Shown piece by piece: positions 1 to 4,463 of a stretch of DNA of 6,717 bases. Source of the DNA: Litorimonas sp964425355 (GTDB lineage: Bacteria; Pseudomonadota; Alphaproteobacteria; Caulobacterales; Maricaulaceae); contig CAYRMO010000130.1 in assembly GCA_964425355.1 (NCBI GenBank), positions 1-6,717 of the forward strand, given 5' to 3'. The first letter of the stretch is position 1. Each line of letters opens with the position of its first letter. A program made the translations under genes and the position numbers. Under the pieces are notes generated by a model. It was not told the origin of the DNA. It was given only the letters and a program-made list of their open reading frames with translations, and did no database searches.

Positions 1-335
1 ACCGCGTTGTACAAATCCACTTGGCCGGGCATACAAATTGCGGCTCTTATCTTCTAGATACACATGACAAGCCCGTACCGCGCGCGGTTTGGGAGTTGTT
101 TCGTTTCGCATGGCAAGCGAGCCATGGGGCATCGACCCTATTGGAATGGGATGGTGATGTGCCTGATTTTGAGAGTCTGCATAAGGAGGTTTTGAAAGCC
201 CGTGACTTTATGCAAGGTGAGCTGGATTTGGGTCATCTGTATAAAGAACAATCTATGGAACCTTCACCTGCTATCTCCAACCCTGTTGACTTCATCGTGC
301 CAGAGATACGCAGTCATTCGAGGTTAGGGACATGA
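1..335 (+). CDS. bufB: MNIO (DUF692/UPF0276) family peptide-modifying oxidase, C-terminal part only
   Basis: This is the 3' end of a DUF692 gene; the frame is open from base 3 and the 5' part lies outside the window. Visible family blocks are HLAGHT (18-35), LLDTH ending at 65, and TLLEWD followed by a DVP (135-161), which match the last third of the TIM-barrel of multinuclear non-heme iron oxygenases. Characterised relatives (MbnB, TglH, HvfB/BufB) use iron to modify cysteines of ribosomally made peptides in the cytoplasm, often to thiooxazole or oxazolone-type groups that bind metals. The conserved His, Asp and Glu in these blocks are the kind of residues that hold the iron centre, but I do not assign single ligands. 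About 35 residues follow the last conserved block, a poorly conserved tail. The stop overlaps the next gene's start as ATGA, so the two are translationally coupled. The symbol rests on family and on the DUF2063 neighbour; the precursor peptide is not in view. Confidence 0.88.
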   Translation, partial: RVVQIHLAGHTNCGSYLLDTHDKPVPRAVWELFRFAWQASHGASTLLEWDGDVPDFESLHKEVLKARDFMQGELDLGHLYKEQSMEPSPAISNPVDFIVPEIRSHSRLGT

Positions 336-1147
336 CACCTCCGACCTCCCTGCGGGAAATGCAGGACTGGATGCAGAGCGCTTTGATCCATCCGAGGCAG
401 GTGAAAACGCAGGAAACAGCCGCGCGGTTAAAGCCCTCTAATCGTCTATCGGCAGCAGAGCGATTAGCGATCTATCAACGCAGCTATATTTCGCGACTTT
501 GCGCCTGTCTGGCAGAACAATTTCCGGCCTCTCGCGAAGCTCTGGGTGCAGACCTGTTTGACAGTTTTGCGCGTGTTTATTTGGCGCGAGACCCATCTGA
601 TAGTTACACATTATATGATCTGGGACGGCGGTTTCCGGATTTTTTGGAGGAGACACGTCCCGACGCAAATAATGATGAAAGCCAAAAAGAGATTTGGGTC
701 AATTTCATGATTGACCTCGCAAATTATGAAAGAGCGCTTTTCGTTTTGTTTGATGCGCCCGGGCATGAAGGAAAATTCTGGCCAACATCAGAGACGCCTG
801 ATCAGGCGCTTATGCTTCAGCCCTGCTTCGACCTTGGGGCCTATCGATTTAATGTCGCTGGCTATTATCACGATGCAACGCGTCATTCTAAGGCCAACTT
901 GCCATCTCTATCTGAAAGTTACGTCGCAATGTGTCGTTACGATTATTTGACGGCTTCGTTTCAAATAACACGTCCGCATTTTGAATTTTTAAGAGCGATG
1001 CAAGATACTCAAAATGTTGATCTTGCCTTAGACCACATCGCAAGACTTTTAAATATGTCGACGAAGATCGTTCGGGAATCGTGGCAAGATGAAATTCGTG
1101 ATCAATGGATCGCCAAGCACTTTTTCGTTGATCGAAATAGGTTGTAA
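332..1147 (+). CDS. bufC: HvfC/BufC-type DUF2063 partner protein of the MNIO enzyme
   Basis: A 271-residue protein whose N-terminal half is the DUF2063 (HvfC/BufC N-terminal) domain: the segment at about residues 5-105 has the signature run of RLSAAERLAIYQRSY, followed by a helix with LAEQFPASREALG and a block ending in YTLYDLGRRFPDFL. The C-terminal half has the expected DLANYERALF helix (about 126-137) and a later block around SYVAMCRYDY. These proteins accompany DUF692 enzymes and are thought to bring the precursor peptide to the oxidase; older annotations call them putative DNA-binding proteins, for which I see no separate support. The ATG overlaps the upstream stop by four bases, and a GAGG at 320-323 sits 8 bases before it, which fixes the start. 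It is the last gene of its operon, since the next gene is convergent 57 bases away. No hairpin followed by a T-run is visible in that 57-base gap. The family call is firm; the peptide substrate is unknown. Confidence 0.85.
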   Translation: MTPPTSLREMQDWMQSALIHPRQVKTQETAARLKPSNRLSAAERLAIYQRSYISRLCACLAEQFPASREALGADLFDSFARVYLARDPSDSYTLYDLGRRFPDFLEETRPDANNDESQKEIWVNFMIDLANYERALFVLFDAPGHEGKFWPTSETPDQALMLQPCFDLGAYRFNVAGYYHDATRHSKANLPSLSESYVAMCRYDYLTASFQITRPHFEFLRAMQDTQNVDLALDHIARLLNMSTKIVRESWQDEIRDQWIAKHFFVDRNRL

Positions 1148-1204
1148 AAGGTTTCAATATGAGAACAATATTATAGTATGGCTCAAAGCTGAGTTAGATA
1201 TTAG

Positions 1205-1837
1205 TCAAGACGTCAGACTTGCATCAATCAGCCCACGTCGCATGGATTGAACCAAGAGCGCGGCGGTTGAGTTGACATTCATTTTCTTCAAAAGACTTGT
1301 TCGATGGCTATCAATAGTTTTGCTGCTCACACCGAGCGCATCTGCAATGTCTTTATTTTTTTGGCCTTTAGCGAGGCATTGCAGGACCTCTAATTCGCGT
1401 TTTGTCAGATCATAATCGATTTCGAGTTGGTCAATAACATCTTGCGCTTCTTTTAAGATGATACGCTTGCCATCCGCAATATCGCATAGCCCTTGGCAAA
1501 TTATTTCCGGAGAGGCATTTTTTGTGAATAATCCATCAATGCCCTTTTTGTAAAATTCAAATAATGTCTGGGGTGAGAACGCACCGGTCAGGACAGAAAA
1601 TTTTGTATCGGGTGACCAGCGTTTACTCTCGATAAAGGCCTCAAGACCATTGGCTTCGGGCATGCTATAGTCCAAAATCGCAAACTCAGGCTTCATTGTT
1701 TTAATCGCGGCAATCGCATCAATGCCGTTATTGACAATCCTTAGGACCGTAAATTTCCCGGTTGCCTCTAATGCCGCCTTTAGACCTTCCGCGGCAAAGG
1801 CGTGATCATCGGCAATAATAACGCTCTTTATGGACAT
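1205..1837 (-). CDS. Two-component response regulator, NarL/FixJ (LuxR-type HTH) family
   Basis: A 210-residue REC plus LuxR-HTH regulator, the normal length for this family. The receiver (about 3-120) has every key residue: acidic pair D10/D11, phosphoacceptor D56 in ILDYSMPEANG, T84 and K106. The DNA-binding domain (about 143-204) begins with LTKRELEVLQCLAKG, then a recognition-helix region with SSKTIDSHRTSLLKKM, as in NarL, FixJ and LuxR. Phosphorylation at D56 should promote dimerisation and promoter binding in the cytoplasm. A GGGAG lies 9 bases before the ATG and supports this start. It is divergent from the histidine kinase gene across a 492-base region and is its likely partner: HDLRQPL-type kinases are often found next to LuxR-type regulators. 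It converges with the DUF2063 gene. Target genes are not identifiable; the intergenic palindromes and the receptor upstream region are candidates. No truncation or frameshift is seen. Confidence 0.93.
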   Translation of the reverse strand: MSIKSVIIADDHAFAAEGLKAALEATGKFTVLRIVNNGIDAIAAIKTMKPEFAILDYSMPEANGLEAFIESKRWSPDTKFSVLTGAFSPQTLFEFYKKGIDGLFTKNASPEIICQGLCDIADGKRIILKEAQDVIDQLEIDYDLTKRELEVLQCLAKGQKNKDIADALGVSSKTIDSHRTSLLKKMNVNSTAALLVQSMRRGLIDASLTS

Positions 1838-1846
1838 GGCATTTTG

Positions 1847-1851
1847 CTCCC
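1847..1851 (-). promoter_or_regulatory. Ribosome binding site of the response regulator
   Basis: On the minus strand this reads GGGAG and lies 9 bases before the ATG at 1837. It decides the start of the response regulator gene. Confidence 0.65.
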
Positions 1852-2040
1852 GATTTGTAACACGCGAAAGCCATTTAGAATCGCTATTCGGTAACTTGTT
1901 TATCGCATAAAGTTGTCTAATCTTAAAGTCTTGCTAGACTAAAAACATTTACGGGTAGGTGTTAAAATATTGATTGGCCGTCTAAAAATTGGGGTGTTTC
2001 CCTGATTTTCAACATAATGTAATTGCTCTATGGGGCCTGC

Positions 2041-2088
2041 AAGTGTGAAATTTAAACTGCACCCAATAACAGTTTGAAATTCACACTT
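2041..2088. repeat. Imperfect inverted repeat, 19-base arms, 10-base loop
   Basis: The left arm (2041-2059, AAGTGTGAAATTTAAACTG) pairs with the right arm (2070-2088) at 17 of 19 positions around a 10-base centre. No T-run follows on either strand, and it lies between divergent genes, so a terminator role is unlikely. The TTTAAACTG-CACCCA wording at the inner side resembles, from memory, the terminal repeats of IS21-family elements, so it might be a leftover of insertion-sequence ends; this is a weak resemblance and not shown. An operator or RNA hairpin is the alternative. Confidence 0.75.
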
Positions 2089-2146
2089 ACTGAAACGGGG
2101 CACGCATGGGATAAGTTCTAAACAAGTCCACTCCCAAGACTATTAA

Positions 2147-2184
2147 CGAGACAAAGATTGAATGAAGTTTCAATCTTTGTCTCG
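2147..2184. repeat. Perfect inverted repeat, 16-base arms, 6-base loop
   Basis: The arm CGAGACAAAGATTGAA (2147-2162) is exactly mirrored by TTCAATCTTTGTCTCG (2169-2184) around TGAAGT. As RNA it would form a long uninterrupted hairpin. Downstream bases on the plus strand are GGTCAATC and on the minus strand TTAATAGTC, so there is no proper T-run for a Rho-independent terminator, and no neighbouring gene reads into it. It could be part of an unannotated small RNA, a large operator, or one end of a miniature transposable element. Confidence 0.85.
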
Positions 2185-2291
2185 GGTCAATCTACAGTGC
2201 TACAGACTCTTCTACTCAGTATAAAATATGCTCAGTTTCGTCTTGGTTTAGCTGTGATTTCCGGGGGGTTTATTGTTTTGGCGATAAAAAA

Positions 2292-2305
2292 GTGATGGTC
2301 ATCAC
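2292..2305. promoter_or_regulatory. Candidate operator palindrome upstream of the kinase
   Basis: GTGATG-GT-CATCAC is a perfect 6-base dyad with a 2-base centre. Its core, ATGGTCAT (2295-2302), ends 27 bases before the kinase ATG. The same 8-base core occurs at the same distance before the receptor start (4429-4436). Short dyads occur by chance, so the binding-site role is an inference. Confidence 0.35.
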
Positions 2306-2329
2306 CGAAAAGAATATTATGCAATAATC

Positions 2330-4324
2330 ATGATATGGCGCCCCGTTTATAACTGTCTCAAGCTAGTCCTTGTGTTCATTCTTGGAGCGACGGCTCTATT
2401 GGCCCTAGAATTAGAGGCGAATGCACAGGTCGGGCACTCATTTTTGTCCATCGACAATGCAATTGCGCCTTCAGAATTAAAAGGACACACATTTTATTTT
2501 GTCGACCAAAACCGGGAACTAGAGGTTTCGGATATTTTGCAAATCAGTCAAGAGGGCGCATTCCAACCTTCAGGCTCGCTCCATCAGGACATAGGGTATT
2601 CTCAAGCCAGAATTTGGCTAAGATTTAATGTTCGCAATCGGTCCGAAAATATAGATGAATGGATTCTCTACACGCATGAGAATTTTTTAGAAAATTATGA
2701 TATTTATCTTGTCCGTGGTTCCGGGACCGTCGAACATCTTGAGAGCCACAATGCAGATACGCGATATAGCGAACGCTCTCTCGCTTACCCCGAATTGATT
2801 ACGCAGTTAAGAATTACGCCGGATGAAGCGGTTCAGATTTTTGTATCATATGTCACTGATGGATCGCCAGACCTCCACATTTCCCTGGAGACGATGCAGA
2901 GTTTCACAGAATATTCCAATCGGCATATTGCCAAAATTTATATTTATTATGGCATGTTCATTATTTTGATTATTGCAGCCTGTTTGGCTTTCGCATTTTT
3001 TAAATTATCCATCTGGTCCTATTTTTTATATGCGATTTCAGCCTTTTTATTTTTATTGCATGCGGATGGGATCGGCTTTGCTTATTTATGGCCAAATTTC
3101 CCTAGGTTTAATAATAATGCGTCTTTGTTCTTTGGGGGCGGTTTTTCGATTGCCTGTGCCCTTTATACGAGACAATTTCTGGAAACTTATAAATTTCGCC
3201 CCTTACTCGATAAGGCCTTACTGGGCTTTATCATATTGGGTCTGATCAGTATTCTGGCCTGTATTTTTATTCATCCTTCTATTGTTAAACGGGCTTTGAT
3301 ATTTATCGGGCTTTTGACAATTTTATTGTGCCTGATTGCGGGAATATTGGACATAAAGAAGAGATTTAGATTTGTCAGATTTTATATTTTTGCCTGGGTC
3401 GGCGCGGCCTTTGCCCTGGTCCTTATGAACCTGCGCAGCACCTTTGGAATAGAAGTGAGCCGAGGGTTTGAATTTGACGTGGTTCGATTGGCGATGATCT
3501 TTGATGCCTCTATGTTGGGATTGGCGATCGCGGATCGCTTTAATCAATTGCGCAAAGACAGATTGCATACCATGCGTGAAAACCTTGCGACGACACAGCG
3601 AAATCTTGACCTCAATTTGCGCCTCAATAATCTTGTCGAACAATATGATCAAACCACCGAAAAATTGGAGAGCCGTGAAAATCAAATAAACAACAGGGTC
3701 CATGATTTACGCCAACCCCTCCACGCGTTGCGTTTAAAAGTGCTGAATTTGCAAAATTCATCAGCGCAAAATAATTCGGATACAGAAAAAATTGAAGAGT
3801 CATTTGAATATTTAGAGGCGCTATTATTCAATGAATTAGAGGCGGCCAAGACCGAAGAAAATAAGGCGACAGATCTCAATTCCGTTCTCTCCAAAGTATA
3901 TGACATGTTCAAATCTGACGCCGCGGAAAAAGGGGTGGAGTTTATCTATGTGAAAACCTCCAGGACGACCCTCGTGCCATCTCTCGTCATTCTTCGCATT
4001 GTGACAAACCTCGTTTCAAATGCCGTTAAATATACAAGAACCGGCAAAGTCCTTTTGGGTGTTCGCGCTTTGGAAAAGGGGCTTCGCATCGAAGTCCATG
4101 ATACAGGCATCGGCATGAGCGACGATGAATTTCAAACCGCTATGCAACAAAATACAAGATTGGAACGTGGCGAGGATATTGCCGAGGGTTATGGGCGTGG
4201 TCTCGCGATCGTTGCAGAACAAGTCGAGGCCTATGGGCTTGGCCTCAAACGCCTGGACAGAGGTAAAGAGTCTGGATCAAGCCTGGTGCTGGAAATTCCA
4301 TTTGAAAGCCGACAATCGGGGTAA
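2330..4324 (+). CDS. 7TMR-DISM sensor histidine kinase
   Basis: A 664-residue inner-membrane kinase. Residues 1-33 look like a signal peptide ending in ANA before Q33. About 40-190 is a periplasmic 7TMR-DISM extracellular domain (DISMED2-like, jelly-roll type, with ARIWLRFNVRN and ENYDIYLV blocks), thought to bind small ligands such as carbohydrates. About 205-402 holds seven hydrophobic segments, the 7TMR-DISM bundle, followed by a likely coiled coil (about 405-455). The dimerisation domain has the H-box VHDLRQPLHALRLKV with phosphoacceptor H458. The ATPase domain shows the N-box with N560/N564, the G1 box DTGIGM (D591) and the G2 box GYGRGLAIV (620-628), so it should be active. There is no C-terminal receiver, so it needs a separate partner, most simply the divergent LuxR-type regulator. 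The ATG is the only usual start after the in-frame stop at 2285, but no good Shine-Dalgarno sequence precedes it. The ligand is unknown. Confidence 0.92.
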   Translation: MIWRPVYNCLKLVLVFILGATALLALELEANAQVGHSFLSIDNAIAPSELKGHTFYFVDQNRELEVSDILQISQEGAFQPSGSLHQDIGYSQARIWLRFNVRNRSENIDEWILYTHENFLENYDIYLVRGSGTVEHLESHNADTRYSERSLAYPELITQLRITPDEAVQIFVSYVTDGSPDLHISLETMQSFTEYSNRHIAKIYIYYGMFIILIIAACLAFAFFKLSIWSYFLYAISAFLFLLHADGIGFAYLWPNFPRFNNNASLFFGGGFSIACALYTRQFLETYKFRPLLDKALLGFIILGLISILACIFIHPSIVKRALIFIGLLTILLCLIAGILDIKKRFRFVRFYIFAWVGAAFALVLMNLRSTFGIEVSRGFEFDVVRLAMIFDASMLGLAIADRFNQLRKDRLHTMRENLATTQRNLDLNLRLNNLVEQYDQTTEKLESRENQINNRVHDLRQPLHALRLKVLNLQNSSAQNNSDTEKIEESFEYLEALLFNELEAAKTEENKATDLNSVLSKVYDMFKSDAAEKGVEFIYVKTSRTTLVPSLVILRIVTNLVSNAVKYTRTGKVLLGVRALEKGLRIEVHDTGIGMSDDEFQTAMQQNTRLERGEDIAEGYGRGLAIVAEQVEAYGLGLKRLDRGKESGSSLVLEIPFESRQSG

Positions 4325-4402
4325 GGTTCGCCGTCAATAGGGCCCGTAAGCCTCTAGACCAACGAAACTAGACTATCCGTCAAGTGATAAAACTCTAGAT
4401 TT

Positions 4403-4422
4403 CGTCGCGAAATGACGCGACG
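4403..4422. repeat. GC-rich hairpin between kinase and receptor genes
   Basis: CGTCGCG (4403-4409) pairs exactly with CGCGACG (4416-4422) around a 6-base loop. It lies 79 bases after the kinase stop and 41 before the receptor start. No T-run follows, so it is not a standard Rho-independent terminator; it could weaken readthrough or act in the receptor leader. Confidence 0.55.
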
Positions 4423-4426
4423 GGGC

Positions 4427-4438
4427 GCATGGTCATGC
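4427..4438. promoter_or_regulatory. Candidate operator palindrome upstream of the receptor
   Basis: GCATG-GT-CATGC is a perfect 5-base dyad with the same GT centre as the palindrome before the kinase. The shared core ATGGTCAT (4429-4436) ends 27 bases before the ATG at 4464, the same spacing as at the kinase. At that distance it could overlap the transcription start or sit in the leader RNA. The regulatory role is inferred. Confidence 0.35.
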
Positions 4439-4450
4439 CCAAATAAGGAT

Positions 4451-4455
4451 GGGAG
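4451..4455 (+). promoter_or_regulatory. Ribosome binding site that selects the receptor start at 4464
   Basis: GGGAG is 8 bases before the ATG at 4464. The in-frame ATG at 4449 overlaps this site and has only an AAGG directly touching it, which is too close. Starting at 4464 also gives a more typical signal peptide, with charged residues before the hydrophobic core. Confidence 0.6.
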
Positions 4456-4463
4456 CCCCTAGC

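Larger units (their letters stand above)
1838..2329. other. Divergent intergenic region between response regulator and histidine kinase
   Basis: A 492-base region with no convincing gene. It must hold the promoters of both divergent genes, but I could not match a clear -35/-10 pair on either strand, which may simply mean alphaproteobacterial promoters that differ from the E. coli consensus. It holds an imperfect 19-base-arm inverted repeat at 2041-2088, a perfect 16-base-arm inverted repeat at 2147-2184, a small palindrome at 2292-2305 near the kinase start, and a weaker 5-base-arm dyad (AGTCT/AGACT) at 1927-1940 about 90 bases upstream of the regulator start. The length is large for a simple divergent promoter, leaving room for a small RNA or a decayed insertion. 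Confidence 0.7.

Noticed and set aside
888..1157. Minus-strand open frame of 89 codons over the end of the DUF2063 gene
   Set aside because: It overlaps conserved coding sequence in antisense and has no own motif.
1148..1204. Bidirectional terminator between the convergent genes
   Set aside because: Only a 4-base CTCA/TGAG stem is visible, and there is no T-run, so there is not enough to report.
2147..2184. Rho-independent terminator
   Set aside because: The stem is strong, but there is no T-run on either strand and both flanking genes read away from it.
3323..3703. Minus-strand open frame of 126 codons inside the kinase gene
   Set aside because: It lies wholly antisense to the membrane and coiled-coil part of a well-supported kinase and shows no family features.
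4353..4399. Repeated CTAGA/TCTAG words after the kinase stop
   Set aside because: The 5-base dyads are too short and irregularly spaced to separate from chance.
4403..4422. Rho-independent terminator of the kinase gene
   Set aside because: The GC stem is followed by GGGGCGC rather than a T-run on the plus strand; it may still affect readthrough but cannot be called a terminator.
4449..4463. Alternative in-frame ATG at 4449 for the receptor, adding five residues
   Set aside because: The Shine-Dalgarno GGGAG at 4451-4455 overlaps it and is placed correctly only for the ATG at 4464.
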